A stretch of 64,000 bases of DNA from Halobacillus massiliensis (GTDB lineage: Bacteria; Bacillota; Bacilli; Bacillales; Halobacillaceae), in NCBI RefSeq assembly GCF_900166625.1, contig NZ_LT800499.1, positions 1 through 64,000 on the forward strand, given 5' to 3'. Of the stretch, positions 51,196 through 58,946 are shown piece by piece. The stretch's first letter is position 1. Each line of letters opens with the position of its first letter. The notes beneath the pieces are model-generated. The model made no database searches, was not told the DNA's origin, and worked only from the letters and a program-made list of their open reading frames with translations. The position numbers and the translations under genes are program-made.

Positions 51196-52728
51196 ATGGG
51201 AGAGAAATCACGTAAGGGTATGTTTACTAGAGCAATTGTAGGAGGTCTAGTCGGAACGGCAGCGGGGATTTTCATGAAGCCGAGCAAGTCTGATAACTCC
51301 GATAAGGAAGAGGAAGGAACAGAAAAATCCTCCTCTTCCTTAAAGGATAAAGGAAAAAAAGCTGGGGTTAAAGCAAGTGAAAGCTTTAGAAAAGCAAAAA
51401 TTAAAACGAAAGAAAAAGCCGGAAATGCTGCTAGCAAAACGAAAAGTACAGCCGGCAAGCTGAGAAACAAAAACAAGAAACAGGAAGAAGAAGAAAATTC
51501 TTCTGAGGACGTAAACGATGAATTAAACATGCAGGAAGAAGAAGAAGAAGACTATTACGATGGTCAGCCACAAGCTGAAGAAGAAGATCAGGAAACAGAC
51601 GAACAGGAAACAGACGAACAGGAAGAAACTGAAGATGAGGCTGCTGCATCAGAAGAAGAAACGGAATCAGAAGAAGAGGATACAGAATCTGATGAAGAAG
51701 AAGCTGCCGCTTCTAAAAACGTAGATTCCGATAAGCAAGAGGAGAAATCCTCTGAGAAGCCAGAGGGCAAGTCAGAAGAAGAAGATACAAAATCTGACGA
51801 AGACCAGGGCGAGGAAGAAGCTGCTGCGTCTAAAGAGGAAGATTCTGATAAGCAAGAGGAAAAATCCTCTAAGAAGCCAGAGAGCAAGTCAAAAAAAGAA
51901 GAAACAGAATCTGACGAAGACCAGGGCGAGGAAGAAGCCGCTGCGTCTAAAGAGGAAGATTCTGATAAGCAAGAGGAAAAATCCTCTAAGAAGCCAGAGA
52001 GCAAGTCAAAAGAAGAAGAAACAGAATCTGACGAAGACCAGGGCGAGGAAGAAGCCGCTGCGTCCAAAGAGGAAGATTCTGATAAGCAAGAGGAGAAGTC
52101 CTCTAAAAAGCCAGAGAGCAAGTCAAAAGAAGAAGAAACAGAAACTGACGTTGATGAAGAGCAAGGCAAGGAAGAAGCTGCTGCGTCCAAAGAAGAAGAA
52201 TCTGATAAGCAAGAGAAGAAATCCTCTAAGAAGCCAGAGAGCAAGTTAGAAGAAGAAGAAACAGACGAAGACAAGAGCGAAGAAGAAGCTGCTGCGTCTA
52301 AAGAAGAAGATTCTGATAAGCAAGAGGAGAAATCCTCTGAGAAGCCGGAGAACAAGTCAGAGGAAGAGGATAAAGACTCCGATGAAGAAGATTCTGACTC
52401 TGAAGATGGTGAGGCCAGTGATGAGGCTGCCGCTACGGTAGAAGCCGAGCCGAAAACAGATAAGAAGGAATCCACAGAGCAAAAAGGCAGCTCTGAAGGA
52501 AAAGAAGAAGGAAACAAAGACAAGAACAAAAATAAAAATAAAAACAGAAATCAAAGCAATAAGAAATCTAATTCTTCTAGAAACAAGTCTTCTTCCAAAA
52601 AGTCTAAGAATGAGGAAAAAGATAATACACCTAAAGCAGATACGAGCAATAAATCTAACAATCCATCAAAATCAAATAATAATAAACCGAAAACCACCCT
52701 TTCTAACAATGATGACACGAACAAATAG
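51196..52728 (+). CDS. gvpT: GvpT-like protein with large acidic tandem-repeat domain
   Basis: A 510-residue protein. The first 30 residues have a YtxH-like glycine-zipper segment (RAIVGGLVGTAAGIFMKPS) that could insert in a membrane or lipid monolayer. Residues about 60-100 are basic. Beyond lies an extremely acidic Ser/Glu/Lys region with about six repeats of some 39 residues centred on EAAASKEEDSDKQEEKSS. The end is Asn/Lys/Ser-rich. Position after gvpJ and before gvpU fits B. megaterium gvpT, which I remember as much shorter. The start at 51196 follows AAGGAG by 8 nt. Confidence 0.75.
   Translation: MGEKSRKGMFTRAIVGGLVGTAAGIFMKPSKSDNSDKEEEGTEKSSSSLKDKGKKAGVKASESFRKAKIKTKEKAGNAASKTKSTAGKLRNKNKKQEEEENSSEDVNDELNMQEEEEEDYYDGQPQAEEEDQETDEQETDEQEETEDEAAASEEETESEEEDTESDEEEAAASKNVDSDKQEEKSSEKPEGKSEEEDTKSDEDQGEEEAAASKEEDSDKQEEKSSKKPESKSKKEETESDEDQGEEEAAASKEEDSDKQEEKSSKKPESKSKEEETESDEDQGEEEAAASKEEDSDKQEEKSSKKPESKSKEEETETDVDEEQGKEEAAASKEEESDKQEKKSSKKPESKLEEEETDEDKSEEEAAASKEEDSDKQEEKSSEKPENKSEEEDKDSDEEDSDSEDGEASDEAAATVEAEPKTDKKESTEQKGSSEGKEEGNKDKNKNKNKNRNQSNKKSNSSRNKSSSKKSKNEEKDNTPKADTSNKSNNPSKSNNNKPKTTLSNNDDTNK
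51691..52390 (+). repeat. Coding tandem repeat in gvpT (period 117 bp)
   Basis: The start of the unit (GAGGAAGAAGC then GCTGCGTC) recurs at 51811, 51928 and 52045 (exactly 117 bp apart), then near 52168 and 52279 with small indels of whole codons. All changes keep the frame. Middle units are nearly identical in DNA, suggesting recent expansion. Confidence 0.9.
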
Positions 52729-52758
52729 AAGACAAAGGGTTTAAAGGAGGGCTATGTA

Positions 52759-53130
52759 ATGGATGATATTTTGCAGACGTATGTAAAAGCAGCGAACAAC
52801 CATGATTTTTCGTTAGATATTACTCTTAATGTAAATGGAGCTCTTATTTCAGGCACGACGATGTCTGCGAAGGAGTATTTAAATTCTATATCCGATGTCT
52901 TTGAAGATGGAAACGATGTCTCCCAGGCGATTGGAGAGAAGTTAAATCAAGCAGCAGAGTCAGCTAGTGGGAATTCTAGTAAAGATGTCTCCTTTATTCA
53001 TTTGAGAAATACACGCATTTTTAATGGAGATGCTGATTCCACACCATCAGAAGGAGATTTTTACTGGCGGGGCAAGATCGATAAAGTGGACGGCTTCTTC
53101 CTTGGAAGAATTGCATCTGAAGAAGAATAG
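52759..53130 (+). CDS. gvpU: Gas-vesicle protein GvpU
   Basis: A 123-residue acidic protein matching GvpU: DITLNVNGALISGTTMSAKEY, then IHLRNTRIFNGDADSTPSEGDFYWRGKIDKVDGFFLGRI (in part). AAAGGAGGG precedes the ATG. Last gene of the operon, as in B. megaterium; GvpU there affects vesicle clustering. Confidence 0.92.
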   Translation: MDDILQTYVKAANNHDFSLDITLNVNGALISGTTMSAKEYLNSISDVFEDGNDVSQAIGEKLNQAAESASGNSSKDVSFIHLRNTRIFNGDADSTPSEGDFYWRGKIDKVDGFFLGRIASEEE

Positions 53131-53131
53131 A

Positions 53132-53170
53132 CATCAAAAGGAAGCGGTGAAGCGGCCGCTTCCTTTTTGA
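53132..53170 (+). terminator. Terminator of the gas-vesicle operon
   Basis: AAAAGGAAGCGG / CCGCTTCCTTTTT hairpin directly after gvpU. Confidence 0.88.
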
Positions 53171-53215
53171 TTTATACTTACATATAGAGACGTTTGATAA
53201 AGGAGGGGGCAGGAT

Positions 53216-54148
53216 ATGTATCCATATATCCTGATGACATTTGTTGTCATTATGTATGCGGGAAATATCCTTGTGGGGAAAGCAATTAATGAACTTCCGC
53301 CGTTTACGATTACTTTCTTTCGACTGCTCGTTGCTTTTCTCGTATTACTGCCGATTGGCTATCGCAGCGTCCGGGAGAATAAGTCCGTCTTTTTGAAGAA
53401 TAAAAAGGTGGTCTTACTTCTTTCTATATCAGGAATTGCTTTTTTTAATACGTTCATTTATGGATCTCTGCAGTTTACCTCTTCCACGAATGTAGCGATT
53501 TTGGAATCAGCTATTCCCGCAGTAACGGTGATATTAAGCATATTTCTTTTAAAAGAGAAGCTGTTCCGCATCCAATGGGCGGGTGTTTTGATATCCCTCA
53601 TAGGTGCCTTATGGGTAATTCTTGATGGCCAGATCCTTAATATAGCCCAAATTGACTGGAATGTGGGAGATTTCATTATGATTGGGGCCATTCTGTCGTG
53701 GGCGTATTATTCAGTGATTGTAAAGATTCATATGTTCCGTTTTCCTCCATACGCTGCTGTCCTTGTCATTACAGGTACAGCACTGGTTCTTCTATTACCG
53801 GCTGTTTTAATAGAGTGGGTGGCTGTTGGCTTTCCTAATTTAAATCAGTCCGCCTATTGGGCAGGGTTATTATACTTAGGGATTTTTCCGTCGTTCATCG
53901 CTCTAATTCTTTATAACCGTGCAGTCGAGTTATTAAGTGCATCCAAAGCGGCAATCTTTCTTAATCTTCTACCTGTTTTCACAATGGCGGGAGCTGCTCT
54001 CTGGCTGGATGAATCCATCAGGGGAATGCATATTGTCGGTACATGCATTGTCATCAGCGGTGTTCTTTTAACGACAAGAGGAGGAAAGCAGCTAACTAAG
54101 GAAAAAGTCTCAGATTTAAAAGCAGTCTCAGAGGGTAAGACAAAATAA
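53216..54148 (+). CDS. DMT-superfamily (EamA) transporter
   Basis: A 310-residue membrane protein of about ten helices in two EamA repeats. It begins MYPYILMTFVVIMYAGNILVGKA, with typical ITFFRLLVAFLVLLP and FTSSTNVAILESAIPAVTVILS segments. It exports small metabolites; the substrate is unknown. AAGGAGGGGG precedes the ATG. It stands between the gas-vesicle terminator and the sigma-B-like promoter of the next unit. Confidence 0.88.
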   Translation: MYPYILMTFVVIMYAGNILVGKAINELPPFTITFFRLLVAFLVLLPIGYRSVRENKSVFLKNKKVVLLLSISGIAFFNTFIYGSLQFTSSTNVAILESAIPAVTVILSIFLLKEKLFRIQWAGVLISLIGALWVILDGQILNIAQIDWNVGDFIMIGAILSWAYYSVIVKIHMFRFPPYAAVLVITGTALVLLLPAVLIEWVAVGFPNLNQSAYWAGLLYLGIFPSFIALILYNRAVELLSASKAAIFLNLLPVFTMAGAALWLDESIRGMHIVGTCIVISGVLLTTRGGKQLTKEKVSDLKAVSEGKTK

Positions 54149-54171
54149 AGGTACAAGTCCAGCATTTTCAG

Positions 54172-54196
54172 GTTTTGTCCCTTCATGAAAGGGTAT
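54172..54196 (+). promoter_or_regulatory. Sigma-B-type promoter of the ytxG/ytxH-like operon
   Basis: GTTTTG (54172-54177), 13-bp spacer, perfect GGGTAT (54191-54196), 28 bp before the first gene. B. subtilis ytxGHJ is sigma-B/sigma-H controlled, which supports the call. Confidence 0.6.
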
Positions 54197-54224
54197 CTTT
54201 TCATATAAGGAGGAATGATCTACC

Positions 54225-54656
54225 ATGTCCCTTACGGCAATCAGTTTACTAATCATTGCAGTATCTTTTGCGATCCTCACCATCTTTGTCGTTAAAGTAT
54301 TAAAAGCGGCTTCAAAGACGATGGAACGAGTGGCCGGCACTCTGGAAAGCGTCGAAGGCAAAGTGGATGGAATTACGAAAGAATCGGAACAACTGCTGCA
54401 AAAATCGAATTCGCTCGCAGATGATGTCCAACATAAAAGTGAATCTCTGGACAGCTTGTTTGATTCACTCCAAAATGTCGGAACATCCGTGGGTAATGTG
54501 AGTGATTCTATGAATACTCTCACACAAAGTCTCAATAAAGAATCTCACCGTCAGTCTGACAACATCGCTCAGTTTATGAGGTGGGGAGATACAGCCATTA
54601 ATCTGTACACGAAGTGGAAATTAAGAAAACAGACAGTAGGCCGCCCAGCTAAATAG
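54225..54656 (+). CDS. DUF948 (YtxG-like) membrane-anchored protein 1
   Basis: A 143-residue protein with one N-terminal helix (residues 4-24) and a long soluble coiled coil rich in Ser, Asp and Leu, ending in a basic patch (KWKLRKQTVGRPAK). This is the DUF948 pattern of B. subtilis YtxG. It heads a four-gene unit; a paralogue follows 34 bp later. Confidence 0.85.
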   Translation: MSLTAISLLIIAVSFAILTIFVVKVLKAASKTMERVAGTLESVEGKVDGITKESEQLLQKSNSLADDVQHKSESLDSLFDSLQNVGTSVGNVSDSMNTLTQSLNKESHRQSDNIAQFMRWGDTAINLYTKWKLRKQTVGRPAK

Positions 54657-54690
54657 CTGGGGGCACTTTATAAGGAAAAGAGGTTTTGCA

Positions 54691-55140
54691 ATGGATTATC
54701 TAGGAATTGGAGTACTAATTATAGGCATCGCCTTTGCCATCGTTTCCATATTTTTAATGAAAGCATTAAACAATTTGGCTAATGTCTTAAAAGGCGTTGA
54801 CCGCACGGTAGAAAAACTTCCCGATCAGCTGGATGGGGTGATGGCCCAGACGACGGAAGTTTTAAATAACAGCAATGATACGTTAGCTGATGTAAATGTA
54901 AAAATACGTGCCCTAAGTCCACTGTTTTACATTGTTGGGGACATTGGTGAGTCTTCCCGCCAGTTAACCTCTTCTCTAGTAGACGTTACGAAGTCCATGA
55001 AGAAGAGCACATCGACGGGAGAGGCTAAAGTGAAAGAAAGAGATGTTAAAGGGCTTTATGGCGCTGTAGCCCTCGGTTATTACCTTACACAAAGACGAAA
55101 AGCCGTAAAAGAAGCGGCTGCAGCTGGTAAAAAAGAATGA
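54691..55140 (+). CDS. DUF948 (YtxG-like) membrane-anchored protein 2
   Basis: A 149-residue paralogue of the preceding gene, with the same N-terminal helix (IGVLIIGIAFAIVSIFLMKAL) and a coiled-coil domain beginning VDRTVEKLP. It ends with a Lys/Ala-rich tail and overlaps the next start by 4 bp (ATGA), so it is translationally coupled. Confidence 0.85.
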   Translation: MDYLGIGVLIIGIAFAIVSIFLMKALNNLANVLKGVDRTVEKLPDQLDGVMAQTTEVLNNSNDTLADVNVKIRALSPLFYIVGDIGESSRQLTSSLVDVTKSMKKSTSTGEAKVKERDVKGLYGAVALGYYLTQRRKAVKEAAAAGKKE

Positions 55141-55409
55141 GCCACACGATTAAAGAGCGCAAACAGCCCAATAATCTCATGACGGCGATTGCATTTATTG
55201 TGAGTTTTTTGGCAGGCGCCTATCTGCGTTCAACACTTGCAAAGGACGATCCTTCTGTTCGCGATACTGCGAAAACTTATATGAAGGATAAATACAATCA
55301 GAAAACAGGCAGACTGCAAGAAGAAGGTAAGCAGAGATATCAGAGCTTTCAGCAAAAGAAGCAAAGCTTAAAGTCAGAAGCAAGAAAAGATGCTATTACC
55401 CAAAATTAA
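55137..55409 (+). CDS. Small single-pass membrane protein, YtxH-like
   Basis: A 90-residue protein with one hydrophobic helix (residues 16-33, FIVSFLAGAYL) and a charged, Lys/Gln-rich helical tail. I do not recognise a named family beyond a general YtxH-like look. It is coupled to the upstream DUF948 gene by a 4-bp overlap. Confidence 0.65.
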   Translation: MSHTIKERKQPNNLMTAIAFIVSFLAGAYLRSTLAKDDPSVRDTAKTYMKDKYNQKTGRLQEEGKQRYQSFQQKKQSLKSEARKDAITQN

Positions 55410-55461
55410 CTAAAAAAATCAGGAAGATTCCTATTAAAGGAATCGAAGGGAGATCATAATT

Positions 55462-56013
55462 ATGACAAACCAACTACCAGAAAACCAAACAGAGAAGACT
55501 GAACTGACAGATCAGAACAAGAATAAATCCAAAAAAGGTAAATTAACATTAGCGATTACGGCAGGAGCGGTAGCTGGCGGTATTGCAGTAATGGCTACTC
55601 CTTCCGCTCGAAATAAAGTAAAAGAGAAATCTTCTTCAACAAGGAATTCTGTCAGCCAATATGTAGCTGATGTAAAAGCAGATCCTTCAGGTGCTAAAAA
55701 TGACCTTATGCAGCGCATTCAAAAAACAGCTTCTATCACAAAAGAAGCACTGAATAAAATCCAGAATATTTTAGATGAACAAGGAAAAGACATTAAAGAA
55801 AAAGTGGAAGACGTAACAGAAGAATCACAGGATATCGTGTCTACAGCAAAAGAAGCTGGTGAAGAACTTAAAGATGTCGGTGAAAAAGTGAAAGAAGCTA
55901 AAGAAGAGCTTACTGATTCTGGAAAAGATGAAGCCGCTGCTTCTTCTGAAGCCGGAAAGAAAGACGATGATAACGATACAGACCATACAATTACTAAAAC
56001 TCCTATTAACTAA
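55462..56013 (+). CDS. YtxH/GvpP-like glycine-zipper protein
   Basis: A 183-residue protein with a Gly/Ala-rich segment (residues 29-46, ITAGAVAGGIAVMATPSAR) followed by a long Lys/Glu amphipathic helix region with DIKEKVEDVTEESQD and ELKDVGEKVKEAKEEL. It resembles YtxH and the B. megaterium GvpP; it shares EAAAS with the GvpT repeats. Either a last gas-vesicle accessory or an envelope stress protein; the operon context favours the latter. Confidence 0.7.
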   Translation: MTNQLPENQTEKTELTDQNKNKSKKGKLTLAITAGAVAGGIAVMATPSARNKVKEKSSSTRNSVSQYVADVKADPSGAKNDLMQRIQKTASITKEALNKIQNILDEQGKDIKEKVEDVTEESQDIVSTAKEAGEELKDVGEKVKEAKEELTDSGKDEAAASSEAGKKDDDNDTDHTITKTPIN

Positions 56014-56023
56014 ATAAAATTCC

Positions 56024-56057
56024 AAATCCCTGGTCCAAATATGGTCCAGGGATTTTT
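56024..56057 (+). terminator. Terminator of the ytxG/ytxH-like operon
   Basis: AAATCCCTGG / CCAGGGATTT hairpin followed by TTTC and more T-rich bases. Confidence 0.85.
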
Positions 56058-56090
56058 CTTATGTCCAGCTGATAATTAAACGGGAAGAGA

Positions 56091-56422
56091 GTTCCGTTTA
56101 CTATGTATTAGAAAAACGGGCCTGGGGAAACAGCTCGCTTTCCATGGGCGAACGCTGAGCTTCCTCAGGCTCAAGCCTTCCGGGATCTCACCCTGTTCTT
56201 CTCTCCATAGGAGTCTCACCGTTTCCCTAAGAGGCCTAAGGTAGAGTCCAAATATAGTGTTCCGTTTACACCATCGCCGGTAAAGAGGCTGGGAAATGAC
56301 GAGACTCCTGCAGGGAGATAGAGCCAAGGTGAGATCCGTGAGTGGAACGAGCTAGCTCACCGGCTTCTTGTGGAAAGCGAGTGATTTCCAAACCGTTTTT
56401 CTCTGTCTTAAACTAACGGAAC
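56091..56422 (-). repeat. Dispersed paired-hairpin element, locus R5
   Basis: In minus orientation: module B (56091-56235), which lacks its outer AACGGAAC box and part of the stem next to the linker, and module A (56259-56422). The linker sequence ATAGTGTTCCGTTTACACCAT is shared with R4. It fills the gap between convergent genes. Confidence 0.9.
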
Positions 56423-56459
56423 ATTAATTCAAGGGGTTAACATGCAAGCAGATCCCTTT

Positions 56460-57488
56460 TTAAGTGAAATACTCCAGAGAAGCTTCCGGAAAGAACTGAT
56501 GGATGTAGCCGCCCAGCGTGTCCTTCATCTCATGCTGTTCATCCTTTTGATACACATACTTACCAATACCGTAACGTCCCCACTTGTACTGCCTTTTTTC
56601 TTCATCCATCTCAAGCTTTGTCATCGGATAGTTCTTCTGAATGACCCGCTTGGCTGGTTTAGTAAAACGGTGCTGAATGAGTTCAAATGTTAAGTCTTTT
56701 ACAGCGTGAGGCGGGAGTTTGGCTTCAAGCTCTTCAAAAAGCTTCCGATAGCCCTGCTTCCAGTCATCATACAGGTAGATCGGAGCAATAATGAAACCAA
56801 GCGGATAACCGGCTTCGGCTACTTTTACAGCAGCTTCAATACGTTCATTCAGACGGGACGTGCCGGGTTCTAAAAACTTGATGACATAATCTGCATTTAA
56901 GCTGAAGCGGAATCTTGTTCTACCGTTGTGTTCGGCATCAAGCAGATGATCGACATGAGCGAACTTTGTAACAAACCTTAATCGCCCGTGCTCGGATTTT
57001 CCGAAATATTCGATGGCTTCTTTAAGTGTATGGGTCAGGTGGTCGACCCCAACGATGTCAGAGGTACAGGAGGCTTCAAATCTCGTTTCCTCTGGAGCTC
57101 TTTCCCGCATATATTTTTCGGCCGATTCAAAGATTTCATCTGTATTCACATAGGTGCGGATGTAAGGCTTGGTGCCCATCGTTGTCTGCAGGTAACAGTA
57201 ATGACAGTGGCCCATGCAGCCGGTGGCAAATGGAATGGCATACTCTGCTGAAGGCTTAGACGTATCAAATTTTAACGTTTTTCGTACACCGACAACGAGC
57301 GTTGATTTAGCGACACGGTATTTTTGAAAGTCGTTTTCCCCCGGCAGGTTTCTCACCTGATTGTGGGAAGTCGTCTGTCTGATTTCTATATTCATATCTT
57401 CGAACTTTTTCTTCAGCTTCTGTCCAAGCGGGTACTCAAGCGCCCGCGGCTCCATATAGACGAGCTGAGGTACAAACGGCTTTACCAT
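56460..57488 (-). CDS. splB: Spore photoproduct lyase
   Basis: A 342-residue radical-SAM enzyme that repairs the 5-thyminyl-5,6-dihydrothymine lesion in germinating spores. The cluster motif is C91-x3-C95-x2-C98 (GCMGHCHYCY), and the H-donor Cys141 is in FEASCTSD; both the residue numbers and the length match B. subtilis SplB. Its start overlaps the splA stop by 7 bp. Confidence 0.97.
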   Translation of the reverse strand: MVKPFVPQLVYMEPRALEYPLGQKLKKKFEDMNIEIRQTTSHNQVRNLPGENDFQKYRVAKSTLVVGVRKTLKFDTSKPSAEYAIPFATGCMGHCHYCYLQTTMGTKPYIRTYVNTDEIFESAEKYMRERAPEETRFEASCTSDIVGVDHLTHTLKEAIEYFGKSEHGRLRFVTKFAHVDHLLDAEHNGRTRFRFSLNADYVIKFLEPGTSRLNERIEAAVKVAEAGYPLGFIIAPIYLYDDWKQGYRKLFEELEAKLPPHAVKDLTFELIQHRFTKPAKRVIQKNYPMTKLEMDEEKRQYKWGRYGIGKYVYQKDEQHEMKDTLGGYIHQFFPEASLEYFT

Positions 57489-57742
57489 TCCAGTCCCCCC
57501 TCATAAGTAGAGCCGAAGCTTTCCTCGTAGGCCATTTCCGCTTCTCGCTCCGAAGAATAAATGGCGATTCCGGCGTCAAGCGGATAGTACGTTTCATATA
57601 AGAATAAAGCGAGCTCTCCTGGACGTTCTGGATTATTGACAACGGCTGCTTCCTGAACATTTGCGACATTGTACGTATGGGGATTGCGGTAAATCACATA
57701 GACGATATCTCCTGCTTGATAGTTTTGATTTCCTGGTTCCAT
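57482..57742 (-). CDS. splA: Spore photoproduct lyase regulator SplA
   Basis: An 86-residue TRAP-like regulator containing GDIVYVIYRNPHTYNVANVQEA and ELALFLYETYYPL, both characteristic of SplA. It negatively controls splB in B. subtilis. The ATG at 57742 is preferred to the GTG at 57751 on ribosome-site spacing. Upstream a forespore (sigma-G) promoter is expected but I could not assign one with confidence. Confidence 0.92.
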   Translation of the reverse strand: MEPGNQNYQAGDIVYVIYRNPHTYNVANVQEAAVVNNPERPGELALFLYETYYPLDAGIAIYSSEREAEMAYEESFGSTYEGGLEW

Positions 57743-57899
57743 CCATGACACACCCTAACTGTAGTGATATGTGTTCATTTTTCCACGGAAAGGTAAAATT
57801 ATGTAGATTATTTCTTTGTTCTATAATTATAGAATATATTATTCGATATTTATGATATAGTAATAGGAGATAATATTAGAACAAAGAAAGGGTGGTACG

Positions 57900-58946
57900 A
57901 TGGATCTTATCCATTCTACATATCGAAAGCGTGAAACTTATCAGATTACACTTTATTCTTCTCTTCTGTATGAATGCGCTCTTGGCATAGCGGCAGTAAC
58001 GAATATTCCGTTAATCGATACATTGGAGCTGCCGTTAAAAACAACACGTAAATCTGTTTCAAAATCCCTGCAGAATCAATTAAATGAGGTAGAAACTCAC
58101 AATTCGTGGAAAGCGCTCCTTCAGCTCCTTCACCAAGATTCCTTTTCCTCTCTCGATGCCTTTCTTTCTTATGTCAACAGCTTACCATCTGATCAGCTTC
58201 GATTGATTTGTCTTCCTTATCTCGGTCAGGCTCATGAAGAAGACCGTCAACAAGCATCTAAAGGAAATCAGTCCGCCATTAAGAGATGGCAGAGGGAAAC
58301 AGCTGATCATCCTTTTTACTCCGACTACTTGGCATTTATTACATCCGAGGATACAAATAAGCTGAAAAAACATCTCACGAAGGTCATGACTTTATGGTAT
58401 GAAGAGATGATAAGGCCTCAGGAAGAGAGTATGGAGACCATCCTCCATAACGACTTAAGAGAAAAACAGAAGATGTTAAATAAGCTGGATCCTGAAAGCT
58501 TCGTAAAATGGGTGACCGGAGGTATTGACTATAGGCCTGAGCCCAGTGTGTTTGAAGTTGTACTGATCCCTCACTATACGTATCGCCCATGGAACCTGGA
58601 GGCGGACTTGGAAGGGAAAAAGATTTACTATTATCCCGTTTCCAATCAAAGCATAGAAGGAAACGATGCGTATACTCCGAGCCAGTTTCTCGTTCAGAGA
58701 TATAAGGCACTTGGTGATAAAAACCGCTTAAAGCTCCTGAAATATATCGCTGAAGGTGAAAAGACGCTTCAGGAGCTGACGGACTTAGTAGGCTTGGGCA
58801 AAACCACGGTCCATCATCATTTAAAAATGTTAAAATCAGCCCGGCTTTTAGAAAATAATCGGCAGACGTATAAGATACAAGGGCACACACTTAATATGCT
58901 GCCACATGAGCTTCAGCAGTTTTTAACAGGAGAAGAAAGTGAATAA
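57900..58946 (+). CDS. ArsR-type transcriptional regulator with long N-terminal domain
   Basis: A 348-residue regulator. Residues about 263-335 are a winged helix of ArsR type: RYKALGDKNRLKLLKYIAEG, TLQELTDLVGLGKTTVHHHLKMLKSARLL. The N-terminal 250 residues form a helical ligand-binding or dimerisation domain seen in other Bacillus ArsR-like proteins. AAAGGGTGGTACG precedes the ATG. It overlaps the MFS gene by 8 bp, so the pair is coupled; it probably controls that exporter. Confidence 0.82.
   Translation: MDLIHSTYRKRETYQITLYSSLLYECALGIAAVTNIPLIDTLELPLKTTRKSVSKSLQNQLNEVETHNSWKALLQLLHQDSFSSLDAFLSYVNSLPSDQLRLICLPYLGQAHEEDRQQASKGNQSAIKRWQRETADHPFYSDYLAFITSEDTNKLKKHLTKVMTLWYEEMIRPQEESMETILHNDLREKQKMLNKLDPESFVKWVTGGIDYRPEPSVFEVVLIPHYTYRPWNLEADLEGKKIYYYPVSNQSIEGNDAYTPSQFLVQRYKALGDKNRLKLLKYIAEGEKTLQELTDLVGLGKTTVHHHLKMLKSARLLENNRQTYKIQGHTLNMLPHELQQFLTGEESE

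Noticed and set aside
51588-52529. A 313-codon minus-strand ORF rich in Ser
   Set aside because: It is the antisense of the GvpT Glu/Ser repeats; the low-complexity GAA/TCT codons leave the other strand open. No ribosome site or family likeness.
58384-58890. A 168-codon minus-strand ORF
   Set aside because: Antisense to the ArsR-type regulator, whose frame has the ribosome site and domain match.
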